This document shows positions 8,181-16,961 of a DNA stretch of 64,000 nucleotides, piece by piece. Origin of the DNA: Pseudomonas fortuita. GTDB taxonomy: Bacteria > Pseudomonadota > Gammaproteobacteria > Pseudomonadales > Pseudomonadaceae. The translations under genes were made by a program, and so were the position numbers. The notes under the pieces are model-generated. The model did no database searches and was not told the origin of the DNA. It saw only the letters and a list, made by a program, of their open reading frames with translations. Numbering within the stretch: position 1 is the first letter of the stretch; every line of letters starts with the position of its first letter. The stretch lies in assembly GCF_026898135.2 (NCBI RefSeq), contig NZ_CP114035.2, positions 1,963,501 through 2,027,500 of the forward strand, written 5' to 3'.

Positions 8181-9275
8181 ATGAGCCACGCCCCACTCAA
8201 GTTCGCCTACTGGGTCCCCAACGTCAGCGGTGGCCTGGTGGTCAGCACCATCGAGCAGCGCACCAGCTGGGACATCGACTACAACCGCAAGCTTGCGCAA
8301 ATCGCTGAAAAAGCGGGCTTCGACTACGCCCTGTCGCAAATCCGCTTCACCGCCGGCTACGGCGCCGACAACCAGCATGAGTCGGTCACCATCAGCCATG
8401 CGCTGCTGGCGGCCACGGAAAAGCTCAAGGTCATCGCCGCCATCCTGCCAGGGCCGTGGAACCCGGCGCTGGCGGCCAAGCAGTTGGCCAGTATCGACCA
8501 GTTCACCCATGGCCGCATCGCCATCAACGTGGTGTCGGGCTGGTTCAAGGGCGAGTTCCACGCCATCGGTGAGCCGTGGCTGGACCACGACGAGCGCTAT
8601 CGCCGTTCCGAGGAGTTCATCCGCGCGCTCAAGGGCATCTGGACGCAGGACAACTTCACCTTCAACGGCGACTTCTATCGCTTCCGTGACTACAACCTCA
8701 AACCCAAGCCACTGCAGCAACCGCACCCCGAGATCTTCCAGGGCGGCAGTTCGCGTGCGGCGCGGGATATGGCCGCGCGGGTGTCGGACTGGTACTTCAC
8801 CAACGGCAACAGCGTGGAAGGGATCAAGGCCCAGGTCGATGATATCCGCGCCAAGGCCGCAGCCAACGGCCACTCGGTCAAGGTTGGGGTGAATGCCTTC
8901 ATCATTGCCCGCGACACCGAGGAACAGGCGCGTGCGGTGTTGCAGGAGATCATCGACAAGGCCAACCCCGAGGCGGTGCGGGCGTTCGGCAACGAGGTGA
9001 AGCACGCCGGGGCAGCCAGCCCGGAAGGCGAGGGCAACTGGGCCAAGTCCAGCTTCGAGGACCTGGTGCAGTACAACGATGGCTTCAAGACCAACCTGAT
9101 CGGCACGCCGCAGCAAATTGCCGAGCGCATCGTTGCGCTGAAGGCAGTGGGGGTGGATTTGATCCTGTCCGGCTTTCTGCATTTTCAGGAGGAAGTGGCG
9201 TACTTTGGTGAGCACGTGTTGCCGCTGGTGCGTGAGCTGGAAGCCGGTCGCAGCGTAGACAAGGCAGTGGCCTGA
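8181..9275 (+). CDS. sfnG: FMNH2-dependent dimethyl sulfone monooxygenase
   Basis: A 364-residue flavin-dependent monooxygenase of the bacterial luciferase superfamily. It oxidises dimethyl sulfone to methanesulfinate with FMNH2 and O2, allowing growth on organic sulfur when sulfate is scarce. SfnG-like hallmarks are the opening KFAYWVPNVSGGLVVSTIEQ, the TIM-barrel segments DYALSQIRFTAGYGA and HGRIAINVVSGWFKGEF, and the FMN phosphate-site region EIFQGGSSRAARDMAAR. The ATG at 8181 has a perfect AAGGAG site 8-13 nt upstream, and an in-frame upstream extension to 8052 would run through the sigma-54 promoter, so it is rejected. It stands alone: the reductase and SfnR are not in this window. Confidence 0.9.
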   Translation: MSHAPLKFAYWVPNVSGGLVVSTIEQRTSWDIDYNRKLAQIAEKAGFDYALSQIRFTAGYGADNQHESVTISHALLAATEKLKVIAAILPGPWNPALAAKQLASIDQFTHGRIAINVVSGWFKGEFHAIGEPWLDHDERYRRSEEFIRALKGIWTQDNFTFNGDFYRFRDYNLKPKPLQQPHPEIFQGGSSRAARDMAARVSDWYFTNGNSVEGIKAQVDDIRAKAAANGHSVKVGVNAFIIARDTEEQARAVLQEIIDKANPEAVRAFGNEVKHAGAASPEGEGNWAKSSFEDLVQYNDGFKTNLIGTPQQIAERIVALKAVGVDLILSGFLHFQEEVAYFGEHVLPLVRELEAGRSVDKAVA

Positions 9276-9653
9276 GGCCTGTGCCGAATTGCCGGGGGCG
9301 CTTTGCGCGCCTTTGCGGCCGGGGGCGCCAAGGCAAGGCTGCTCGCGCCGGGCATTAGCCTGGGGTAGTCATCGACGCACCTGTACTGCTGTGAAACCCC
9401 GCATACCGTGCAGGGGCCGTAACGCTTGGCGTCGGTTTCAGGATGCGCCTGGTCGTTCGCACGCAACCCCCTGGCGCCACAAGTGCCATGCTTGCAGGAT
9501 GCCTTCGGACCAGCGTGCGCAGATGCGCGGCCGTGGGCAAGGAGGCCGTCGGCGCCGCGCAACCGTGACGCGGCCGACGCGCCGCAGCAGAACACGCTGG
9601 ATACCTGCCCTCACAATAATTCAGGCGGGGTCCGTGATGCCGAGGTCCGCTGT
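9276..9653. other. 378-bp non-coding gap upstream of the formate dehydrogenase operon
   Basis: No convincing gene on either strand. The first part (9292-9350) holds GGGGGCGC repeats resembling a decayed REP and may end sfnG transcription. The rest is GC-rich with several short inverted repeats (for example CGCGGCCGACGCG near 9570) and must contain the promoter of fdsG. I could not identify a molybdenum-cofactor riboswitch or an activator site. Confidence 0.5.
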
Positions 9654-10136
9654 ATGCCTGATGAACTGCTCCACCTGCCCGTGATCCACCGTATTCTGGC
9701 CCGTGACAAGGCAACCCCCGGTGCCCTGTTGCCGATCCTGCATGCCATCCAGCACGACATCGGTTTCATCCCCGATGCCGCTGTCCCTGAAATTGCCCAT
9801 GCCCTGAACCTCAGCCTGGCCGAGGTGCGTGGAGTGATCAGCTTTTACCACGACTTCCGTACTGCGCCGCCGGCGCGCCACACCCTGCGCCTGTGCCGCG
9901 CCGAATCGTGCCAAAGCCGTGGCGCCGAGGCCCTGGCCGCGCAACTGCGTGATCAGCTGGCACTGGATGACCATGGCACCAGCGCCGACGGTACCATCAG
10001 CCTGCGCCCGGTGTACTGCCTGGGTGCCTGCGCCTGCTCGCCGGCGCTGGAGCTGGACGGCCAGGTGCATGCGCGGCTTACCCCTGAGCGCCTGCGTGCA
10101 TTGGTAAACGCTTGCCGGGAGGACGCAGCATGCTGA
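9654..10136 (+). CDS. fdsG: NAD-dependent formate dehydrogenase gamma subunit (NuoE-like)
   Basis: A 160-residue NuoE/HoxE-type subunit that holds one [2Fe-2S] cluster in the soluble, cytoplasmic, molybdenum-containing formate dehydrogenase. The helical part (HDIGFIPDAAVPEIAHALNL, then LAEVRGVISFYHDF) is followed by a thioredoxin-like domain with cluster cysteines in CRAESCQSRGAEAL and YCLGACACSPA. The start at 9654 has a GAGGT site 9-13 nt upstream. It is the first gene of fdsGBAD and its stop overlaps the next start by 7 nt. In the complex it relays electrons together with the FMN subunit to NAD+. Confidence 0.88.
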   Translation: MPDELLHLPVIHRILARDKATPGALLPILHAIQHDIGFIPDAAVPEIAHALNLSLAEVRGVISFYHDFRTAPPARHTLRLCRAESCQSRGAEALAAQLRDQLALDDHGTSADGTISLRPVYCLGACACSPALELDGQVHARLTPERLRALVNACREDAAC

Positions 10137-11689
10137 AGCTCTACATTCCCTGCGACTCGGTGGCCCGTGCCGTGGGGGCCGACCAGGTTGCCGATGCCTT
10201 GCAGCGCGAGGCCGAGCGCCGCCAGCTGCCGCTGGACATCCAGCGCACCAGCTCACGCGGGCTGTACTGGCTGGAGCCGCTGATCGAATGCGACAGCGGG
10301 CAAGGGCGCCAGGGCTTCGGCCCGGTGACCCCACAAGACGTGCCGGCGTTGCTCGATGCCCTGGCCGGTGAGCCCGGTGGCCACTCGCTGGCGTTGGGGC
10401 TGGTCGAACAAATGCCTTACCTGAAGACCCAGCAACGCCTGCTGTTCGCCCGCGCCGGCATCACCCGCCCATTGTCGCTGGATGACTATCGCGCCCATGG
10501 CGGTTTCGCCGGCCTTGAAGCGGCCGTGGCCCTGAACGCTGCCGAGGTGGTCGCCGCCGTGCTTGACTCCGGCTTGCGTGGCCGTGGCGGTGCGGCGTTT
10601 CCTGCCGGCATCAAGTGGCGCACCGTGCGCGACGCCGGGGCTGGGCAGAAGTACGTGGTATGCAACGCCGACGAGGGCGACTCTGGCACCTTCGCCGACC
10701 GTATGCTGATGGAAGGCGACCCTTTCCTCCTGATCGAGGGCATGATCATTGCCGGCCTGGCCGTGGGGGCCGACAAGGGCTACATCTATGTGCGCTCGGA
10801 ATACCCGGATGCCATTCGCGTGCTGAACCAGGCCTTTGCCATCGCGCGTGAAGCCGGCTACCTCGGCACTGACGTTGCCGGCAGCGGCCAGGCTTTCGAC
10901 CTGGAAGTGCGGGTGGGGGCCGGCGCCTATATCTGCGGCGAAGAAACCGCGCTGCTCGAGTCCATCGAAGGCAAGCGCGGCATCGTCCGTGCCAAGCCAC
11001 CACTGCCTGCGCTGCAAGGCCTGTTCGGCCTGCCCACGCTGGTGCACAACGTGCTCACCCTGGCTTCAGTGCCCATCATTCTCGCCAAGGGGGCAGCGTT
11101 CTATCGCGATTTCGGCATGGGCCGCTCGCTGGGCACCATGCCGTTCCAGCTGGCCGGCAATATCCGCCAGGGCGGCCTGGTGGAGCGTGCGTTCGGCCTG
11201 ACCCTGCGCGAGCTGGTGGAGGGTTACGGCGGCGGTACGGCCAGTGGCCGGCCGCTGAAGGCTGCGCAGGTGGGCGGCCCGCTTGGCGCCTGGGTACCCC
11301 CCAGCCACTTCGACACCCCGCTGGACTATGAAGCCTTCGCCGCCATGGGCGCAATGCTCGGCCACGGCGGTGTGGTGGTGGCCGACGACACCCTGAACAT
11401 GGCCAGCATGGCGCGCTTCGCCCTGCAGTTCTGCGCCGAAGAATCCTGCGGCAAATGCACCCCGTGCCGCATCGGCTCCACCCGGGGCATGGAAGTGGTC
11501 GACCGGTTGATCGCATCGACTGATTTCACCGAACGCCACGACCAGGCCCTGTTGCTGCGCGATCTCTGCGACACCATGCAGTACGGCTCGCTATGCGCCA
11601 TGGGCGGCATGACTGCCTACCCGGTGGCCAGTGCCCTCAAGTACTTCCCCGCTGATTTTGGGCTGACCACCACGGAGGCCGCGCAATGA
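10130..11689 (+). CDS. fdsB: NAD-dependent formate dehydrogenase beta subunit (NuoF-like)
   Basis: A 519-residue FMN- and NAD-binding subunit. A short thioredoxin-like N-terminus (about 1-90) precedes the NuoF core: GLRGRGGAAFPAGIKW (FMN/NADH region), NADEGDSGTFADR, GAGAYICGEETALLESIEG, and the C-terminal [4Fe-4S] motif ESCGKCTPCRIG. It receives electrons originating at the molybdenum site and reduces NAD+. The ATG at 10130 overlaps the fdsG stop and its own stop overlaps the fdsA start (ATGA), so translation is coupled throughout. The layout matches FdsB of Cupriavidus and Rhodobacter. Confidence 0.92.
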   Translation: MLKLYIPCDSVARAVGADQVADALQREAERRQLPLDIQRTSSRGLYWLEPLIECDSGQGRQGFGPVTPQDVPALLDALAGEPGGHSLALGLVEQMPYLKTQQRLLFARAGITRPLSLDDYRAHGGFAGLEAAVALNAAEVVAAVLDSGLRGRGGAAFPAGIKWRTVRDAGAGQKYVVCNADEGDSGTFADRMLMEGDPFLLIEGMIIAGLAVGADKGYIYVRSEYPDAIRVLNQAFAIAREAGYLGTDVAGSGQAFDLEVRVGAGAYICGEETALLESIEGKRGIVRAKPPLPALQGLFGLPTLVHNVLTLASVPIILAKGAAFYRDFGMGRSLGTMPFQLAGNIRQGGLVERAFGLTLRELVEGYGGGTASGRPLKAAQVGGPLGAWVPPSHFDTPLDYEAFAAMGAMLGHGGVVVADDTLNMASMARFALQFCAEESCGKCTPCRIGSTRGMEVVDRLIASTDFTERHDQALLLRDLCDTMQYGSLCAMGGMTAYPVASALKYFPADFGLTTTEAAQ

Positions 11690-14568
11690 TCAATGTCTTC
11701 GACCCCGCGTCTGATAAAAGCAGCGACCTCGGCACCCCGGCCCGTGACAGCGACGTGCAGATCAGCCTGAGCATCGACGGGCGTGCTGTCAGCGTGCCCG
11801 CCGGCACCTCGGTGATGCGCGCCGCGGCCATGCTGGGCACCAGCATCCCCAAACTGTGTGCCACCGACAGCCTCGAAGCCTTCGGCTCATGCCGCATGTG
11901 CATGGTGGAAATCGAAGGCATGCGCGGCTACCCGGCGTCCTGTACCACGCCGGTCAGCGAAGGCATGGTGGTGCGTACCGAAACGCCACGCCTGGCCGGC
12001 CTGCGCCGCAACGTGATGGAGTTGTACATTTCCGACCACCCACTGGACTGCCTGACCTGCTCGGCCAACGGCAACTGCGAGCTACAGACCGTGGCCGGCC
12101 AGGTGGGCCTGCGCGAGGTGCGCTACGGTTACGACGGCGCCAACCATTTGGCCGAAAAGAAGGACGTTTCCAACCCGTATTTTGACTACGAGCCCAGCAA
12201 GTGCATCGTTTGCAGCCGCTGCGTGCGCGCCTGCGAAGACATCCAGGGCACATTCGCCCTGACCATCACCGGCCGCGGTTTCGAGTCGCGGGTCGCGGCG
12301 GCGGGCGGCGACAACTTCCTTGCCTCCGAGTGCGTGTCGTGCGGCGCCTGCGTACAGGCCTGCCCGACCGCGACGCTGACAGAAAAGAGCCTGGTGCAGC
12401 TTGGCCAGCCCGAACGTTCGGTGATCACCACCTGCGCCTATTGCGGCGTCGGGTGCTCGTTCCGCGCCGAAATGAAAGGCGATCAGCTGGTGCGCATGGT
12501 CCCGGACAAGAACGGCGGGGCCAACCACGGCCACGCCTGCGTGAAGGGGCGCTTCGCCTGGGGCTACGCCACCCACCCGGACCGCATAACCAAACCGATG
12601 ATCCGCAAGCGCCTGGAAGACCCGTGGCAGGAAGTGAGCTGGGACGAGGCGGTGACCTACGCTGCCAGCGAGTTCCGCCGCATCCAGCTCAAGTACGGGC
12701 GCGATTCCATCGGTGGCATTACCTCCAGCCGCTGCACCAACGAAGAAGCCTATCTGGTGCAAAAACTGGTGCGCACGGCGTTTGGCAACAACAACGTCGA
12801 TACCTGCGCGCGGGTGTGCCACTCGCCCACCGGCTATGGGCTCAAGCAGACCCTGGGTGAGTCGGCTGGCACGCAAAGCTTTGATTCGGTGATGCAGGCT
12901 GACGTGGTGCTGGTGATCGGCGCCAACCCCACCGACGCCCACCCGGTGTTCGGCTCGCAGCTCAAGCGCCGCCTGCGCCAGGGCGCGCGGCTGATCGTGA
13001 TCGACCCACGGCGCATCGACCTGGTCGACTCGCCGCACGCCCGCGCCGAGTTGCACCTGCAACTGCGCCCGGGCACCAACGTGGCCATGCTCAACGCCCT
13101 GGCCCACGTGATCGTCAGCGAGGGCCTGCTGGCCCAGCGCTTTATCGATGCCCGCTGCGAAACCGAAGACTTTGCCCGCTGGCGCGACTTCGTCAGCCTG
13201 GCAGAAAACGCCCCTGAAGTACTCGGCCCGGTCTGTGGCGTGCCGGCCGAGCAGATCCGCGCGGCTGCGCGGCTGTATGCCACCGGTGGCAACGCGGCCA
13301 TCTACTACGGCCTGGGCGTGACCGAGCACAGCCAGGGCAGCACTGCGGTGATGGGCATCGCCAACCTGGCCATGGCCACCGGCAATATCGGCCGTGAAGG
13401 GGTAGGGGTGAACCCGCTGCGTGGGCAGAACAACGTGCAGGGTTCGTGCGACATGGGCTCGTTCCCGCACGAGCTGCCTGGCTACCGGCATATCTCCAAC
13501 GAGCACGTGCGCGCCGAGTTCGAACGCGCCTGGGGTGTGACCCTGCAGCCCGACCCGGGCCTGCGCATCCCCAACATGTTCGAGGCAGCGCTGGACGGCA
13601 GCTTCAAGGCCTTGTACTGCCAGGGCGAGGACATCGCCCAGAGCGACCCTAACACCCAGCATGTCACCGCGGCCTTGCTCGCCATGGAGTGCGTGGTGGT
13701 GCAGGACATCTTCCTCAACGAAACTGCCAAGTTCGCCCATGTGTTCCTGCCGGGCAGCTCGTTCCTGGAAAAGGATGGCACCTTCACCAATGCCGAGCGG
13801 CGCATTTCGCGGGTGCGCAAGGTCATGGAGCCGCTGGCCGGCAAGGCCGACTGGGAAGCGACCATCGCCTTGGCCAACGCTCTGGGCTACCCGATGAACT
13901 ACCGTCACCCGTCCGAGATCATGGACGAGATCGCCCGCCTGACGCCGACCTTCCGCCGTGTCAGCTATGCCGACATCGACCGCCATGGCAGCCTGCAGTG
14001 GCCATGCAACGACACCGCGCCAGACGGCACGCCAACCATGCACATCGACCAGTTCGTGCGTGGCAAGGGCCGCTTCATGCTCACCGGTTATGTGCCTACC
14101 GACGAAAAGGTCAACAACCGCTACCCGTTGTTGCTGACTACCGGGCGCATCCTCAGCCAGTACAACGTCGGCGCGCAGACCCGGCGTACTGCCAACGTCG
14201 CCTGGCATGATGCCGACCGCCTGGAGATTCACCCCACCGATGCAGAAAGCCGCGGTATCCAGGACGGTGACTGGGTCGGCATTGGCAGCCGCGCGGGGCA
14301 GACTGTGCTGCGCGCCAAGGTCAGTGCGCGGGTAGCGCCGGGGGTGGTGTACACCACGTTCCACTTCCCCGAGTCGGGGGCCAACGTGATTACCACCGAC
14401 AACTCCGACTGGGCCACCAACTGTCCCGAGTACAAGGTAACGGCAGTGGAAGTGGTGAAGGTGTTCCAGCCATCGCAGTGGCAAAAGCGCTATCAGGACT
14501 TCAGTGACGAACAGCGGCGCCTGCTGCAAGAGCGCCGCACAGCGGAGCAAGCCGAGGTGCGCCGATGA
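11686..14568 (+). CDS. fdsA: NAD-dependent formate dehydrogenase alpha (molybdenum) subunit
   Basis: A 960-residue catalytic subunit oxidising formate to CO2 at a bis-MGD molybdenum centre. Order of parts: NuoG-like [2Fe-2S] domain (FGSCRMCMVEIEG near residue 66), the Cys/His cluster region (HPLDCLTCSANGNCELQ), two ferredoxin-type [4Fe-4S] motifs (CIVCSRCVRACED and CVSCGACVQACP), the Mo/W oxidoreductase [4Fe-4S] motif CAYCGVGCSF, and the catalytic domain. The Mo ligand is Cys378 in ARVCHSPT, so this is the cysteine form, not selenocysteine. The C-terminal molydopterin-binding domain is complete. No FdhD/FdsC sulfurtransferase gene is next to it. Confidence 0.93.
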   Translation: MINVFDPASDKSSDLGTPARDSDVQISLSIDGRAVSVPAGTSVMRAAAMLGTSIPKLCATDSLEAFGSCRMCMVEIEGMRGYPASCTTPVSEGMVVRTETPRLAGLRRNVMELYISDHPLDCLTCSANGNCELQTVAGQVGLREVRYGYDGANHLAEKKDVSNPYFDYEPSKCIVCSRCVRACEDIQGTFALTITGRGFESRVAAAGGDNFLASECVSCGACVQACPTATLTEKSLVQLGQPERSVITTCAYCGVGCSFRAEMKGDQLVRMVPDKNGGANHGHACVKGRFAWGYATHPDRITKPMIRKRLEDPWQEVSWDEAVTYAASEFRRIQLKYGRDSIGGITSSRCTNEEAYLVQKLVRTAFGNNNVDTCARVCHSPTGYGLKQTLGESAGTQSFDSVMQADVVLVIGANPTDAHPVFGSQLKRRLRQGARLIVIDPRRIDLVDSPHARAELHLQLRPGTNVAMLNALAHVIVSEGLLAQRFIDARCETEDFARWRDFVSLAENAPEVLGPVCGVPAEQIRAAARLYATGGNAAIYYGLGVTEHSQGSTAVMGIANLAMATGNIGREGVGVNPLRGQNNVQGSCDMGSFPHELPGYRHISNEHVRAEFERAWGVTLQPDPGLRIPNMFEAALDGSFKALYCQGEDIAQSDPNTQHVTAALLAMECVVVQDIFLNETAKFAHVFLPGSSFLEKDGTFTNAERRISRVRKVMEPLAGKADWEATIALANALGYPMNYRHPSEIMDEIARLTPTFRRVSYADIDRHGSLQWPCNDTAPDGTPTMHIDQFVRGKGRFMLTGYVPTDEKVNNRYPLLLTTGRILSQYNVGAQTRRTANVAWHDADRLEIHPTDAESRGIQDGDWVGIGSRAGQTVLRAKVSARVAPGVVYTTFHFPESGANVITTDNSDWATNCPEYKVTAVEVVKVFQPSQWQKRYQDFSDEQRRLLQERRTAEQAEVRR

Positions 14569-14768
14569 GCAGCGACAACCTGGTCAAGATGGCCAACCAG
14601 ATTGCCCATTACTTCGACAGCGAACCAGACCGGGCGCTGGCGGTACAGGGGGTGCGCCAGCATATGCAAAGCTTCTGGACGCCGGCCATGCGCCGACAGC
14701 TGGCGCAATGGATCGAGGCCAATGCAGGGGAAGGGCTGGACCCGAAGGTGCTGGAGGCGATGCCGTAG
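14565..14768 (+). CDS. fdsD: Formate dehydrogenase delta subunit
   Basis: A 67-residue protein overlapping the fdsA stop by 4 nt. It has the FdsD pattern: NLVKMANQIAHYF near the start, then QHMQSFWTPAMRRQL. FdsD is a small accessory subunit of soluble NAD-linked formate dehydrogenases that helps stability or cofactor assembly. It closes the operon; a REP-type palindrome follows 17 nt after the stop and probably ends transcription. Confidence 0.88.
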   Translation: MSSDNLVKMANQIAHYFDSEPDRALAVQGVRQHMQSFWTPAMRRQLAQWIEANAGEGLDPKVLEAMP

Positions 14769-14785
14769 CGGGTCTGCGCGGTCCC

Positions 14786-14824
14786 TGTAGGCGCGGCCTT
14801 TCGCGACGCAAGGCCGCTCCTACA
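14786..14824. repeat. REP palindrome, likely bidirectional terminator
   Basis: 15-nt arms TGTAGGCGCGGCCTT and AAGGCCGCTCCTACA (one mismatch) around TCGCGACGC, between the convergent fdsD and universal stress protein genes. Confidence 0.75.
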
Positions 14825-14851
14825 AGGGGCGCACCCATCGTGCCAATTGCA

Positions 14852-15715
14852 TCAGCCGCGGGCTAATTCGGCCAGGTGAGCGATGGCTTCCTCGCTCTTG
14901 AGCACCAGCACATCCCCCTCGAGCGCATCCAGTACCACCTCCGAAGTATTGCCAATCAACGCCCCGGAAATCCCCGTGCGGCACACCGTGCCAATCACCG
15001 TCACCACCGCGTTCAGCAGTTTCTCGGTGTGCGGAATCAACACATCTGCCGGCCCTTCAGCTACATGCAGGCATTCCTCGCTGATGCCGTACTCAGCCTG
15101 GAACGCCTTGCACGCATCCCGGTAGCGCTGCTCGATGGTCTCGCTCAGCTGGTAGGTCGGGTCAGAGGCCGACAGCATCGGCGACGGATGGGCACTGATG
15201 ACATGCAGTTCGCCCTTGGCCAGTTTGGCAATCTCGAAGCCATGGTCGATGATGCTGGCATGCAGGCGGCGATGGTCTTCGTCCTGATTGCCCACGTCGA
15301 CCGCCGCCAGAATCTTGCCCCCGGTCCACGGCCGTTCACTCTTGACCATCAGCACGGCACATGGGCATTGGCGCAGCAGTTTCCAGTCGCTGGGGGTGAG
15401 CAGGGCCTTTCTCAGCGAACTGTCCGGGCGGTGGTCCTTGATCACCAGGTCGCAACCTTCGGCCTGCTGTACATAGATGATGGTGTCGTGCAGGTTGTCG
15501 CGCCAAGCCTCCTCATGGGTGATGTTGTCGTAGCCGTCATCATGCAACTGGCTGCTGAGCAGGCTCAGTAGCGCACTGTGATCATGCCGTTTGTCGCACA
15601 TCAGCAGGTGCAGCCGAGCGCCGGTGACGCCGGCGATCAGCTTGGCCCGGGTCAGCGCCCGGCTGTGGGCGTGCTCGGGGTCGAGGACGACGAGGATGCT
15701 GCGGACGGCTTGCAT
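14852..15715 (-). CDS. Tandem universal stress protein (UspA family)
   Basis: A 287-residue protein made of two UspA domains: about 1-145 (opening RSILVVLDPEHAHSRALTRA) and about 150-285 (opening GGKILAAVDVGNQDEDHRR). The second ends with GISGALIGNTSEVVLDALE followed by GDVLVLKSE, which matches the nucleotide-binding G-x2-G-x9-G type loop of Usp proteins. Double-domain Usp proteins in Pseudomonas are typically induced under low oxygen or stationary phase. Consistent with that, a perfect ANR box lies 68-81 nt upstream of its start. Confidence 0.85.
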   Translation of the reverse strand: MQAVRSILVVLDPEHAHSRALTRAKLIAGVTGARLHLLMCDKRHDHSALLSLLSSQLHDDGYDNITHEEAWRDNLHDTIIYVQQAEGCDLVIKDHRPDSSLRKALLTPSDWKLLRQCPCAVLMVKSERPWTGGKILAAVDVGNQDEDHRRLHASIIDHGFEIAKLAKGELHVISAHPSPMLSASDPTYQLSETIEQRYRDACKAFQAEYGISEECLHVAEGPADVLIPHTEKLLNAVVTVIGTVCRTGISGALIGNTSEVVLDALEGDVLVLKSEEAIAHLAELARG

Positions 15716-15782
15716 GGGCGTAAGCTCCCTTCAAAGGTGGCGACCAATGCCTGACTATAGACGGCGCGCCCCCTGCTGGCGT

Positions 15783-15796
15783 TTGATGTACATCAA
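15783..15796. promoter_or_regulatory. Perfect ANR/FNR box between usp and miaE
   Basis: TTGAT-GTAC-ATCAA is an exact match to the ANR/DNR consensus TTGAT-N4-ATCAA. Its centre is 74 nt before the usp start on the minus strand. Placement at -41.5 would give a usp leader of about 33 nt. miaE starts 77 nt away on the other side. Confidence 0.75.
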
Positions 15797-15831
15797 CAAG
15801 CTTAGTCACTGGCGCCGCCCGCCGCCGCCGG

Positions 15832-15837
15832 TATAAT
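15832..15837 (+). promoter_or_regulatory. -10 element TATAAT upstream of miaE
   Basis: TATAAT, an exact sigma-70 -10 hexamer, lies 36 nt before the miaE start codon. The matching -35 (ACTGGC at 15809-15814) is poor, so the promoter may need help or use another -35. Confidence 0.45.
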
Positions 15838-15872
15838 CGCCGGCCCTGCCTGTTCTGTGTGGTTGCACGCTT

Positions 15873-16490
15873 ATGTCCCTGATCCCCGAAATCGATGCCT
15901 TTCTTGGCTGCCCGACGCCAGACGCCTGGATCGAAGCGGCGCTCGCCGACCAGGAAACCCTGCTGATCGACCACAAGAACTGCGAATTCAAGGCCGCGAG
16001 CACGGCCTTGAGCCTGATGGCCAAGTACAACACTCACCTCGACCTGATCAACATGATGTCGCGCCTGGCACGTGAGGAACTGGTGCATCACGAACAAGTA
16101 CTGCGCTTGATGAAGCGCCGTGGCGTGCCACTACGACCGGTGTCGGCGGGGCGCTATGCCTCAGGGCTGCGCCGCCTGGTGCGCGCTCACGAGCCGGTCA
16201 AGCTGGTGGACACGCTGGTGGTGGGGGCGTTCATCGAGGCGCGCAGTTGCGAGCGTTTTGCCGCGCTGGTGCCGCACCTGGACGAAGAGCTGGGCCGCTT
16301 CTACCACGGCCTGCTGAAAAGCGAAGCGCGCCACTACCAGGGTTACCTGAAACTGGCGCACAACTATGGCGATGAGGCAGACATCGCCCGCCGGGTTGAA
16401 CTGGTGCGCGCTGCAGAAATGGAGCTGATCCAGTCCCCAGATGTGGAACTGCGCTTCCACAGCGGTATCCCGCAAGCGCTGGCCGCCTGA
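15873..16490 (+). CDS. miaE: tRNA-(ms2io6A37) hydroxylase
   Basis: A 205-residue ferritin-like di-iron monooxygenase. It hydroxylates the isopentenyl chain of ms2i6A37 in tRNAs reading UNN codons, using O2. The iron ligand pattern can be seen across four helices: KNCEFKAAS, REELVHHEQVLRL, EARSCERF, and KSEARHYQGYLKLA. Length matches MiaE. The ATG is chosen because it directly precedes SLIPEIDAFLGCPTP, the usual start of the family. It is divergent from the ANR-box-linked usp gene. Confidence 0.92.
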   Translation: MSLIPEIDAFLGCPTPDAWIEAALADQETLLIDHKNCEFKAASTALSLMAKYNTHLDLINMMSRLAREELVHHEQVLRLMKRRGVPLRPVSAGRYASGLRRLVRAHEPVKLVDTLVVGAFIEARSCERFAALVPHLDEELGRFYHGLLKSEARHYQGYLKLAHNYGDEADIARRVELVRAAEMELIQSPDVELRFHSGIPQALAA

Positions 16491-16512
16491 TTCGCACCAG
16501 GCGGCCCAGGCG

Positions 16513-16833
16513 TCAGTTGCGCCGCCCCAGCAGCAGGCCCACCACCACCCCCAGGCCGGCGGAAATGGCTACGGTCTGCCAGGGATGGCCGCCGATATAG
16601 TCCTGGGTGGCGTCCACCACCGGCTGCGCCTTGTCCCGTATGTTGCCAGCGGCCTGGCGCGCCTGTTTCAGTTTGAGGCTGACCTGCGCTCGCAGGGTTT
16701 CTGCTTCTTCGCCCACCAGGGCGGCACTGTCGTTCAGCAGTTTTTCCGATTCCTCGATCAGCGACTGCAGTTCGCTGAATACCTGGTCCTTGATCTGATC
16801 GCTGTCGGGCAGCGTGGCGTTTTTACGGGCCAT
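16513..16833 (-). CDS. DUF883 family membrane-anchored protein (YqjD/ElaB-like)
   Basis: About 106 residues. A long amphipathic helix (residues 10-75, rich in Gln, Glu, Ala) precedes HPWQTVAISAGLGVVVGLLL and a terminal GRRN, the C-terminal tail anchor typical of DUF883 proteins. E. coli YqjD and ElaB of this family bind ribosomes and sit in the inner membrane in stationary phase. The ATG at 16833 has a GAGGACGAG site; an upstream in-frame ATG at 16866 lacks one. Confidence 0.82.
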   Translation of the reverse strand: MARKNATLPDSDQIKDQVFSELQSLIEESEKLLNDSAALVGEEAETLRAQVSLKLKQARQAAGNIRDKAQPVVDATQDYIGGHPWQTVAISAGLGVVVGLLLGRRN

Positions 16834-16961
16834 GAACTCGTCCTCGTTGATGGGTAGTGTGAACAATGGATGCCGCTGCGTCGGGAAAGTTGCGGTGGCT
16901 TTCCGATGTTGCGTTGCCTGGGTGTAAGATAGCGGCCATTTTCAAACCTGCAGGTACCTTC

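Noticed and set aside
12082..14550. 822-codon minus-strand open frame opposite fdsA
   Set aside because: Same reason: antisense shadow of a well-supported molybdenum subunit with no domain of its own.
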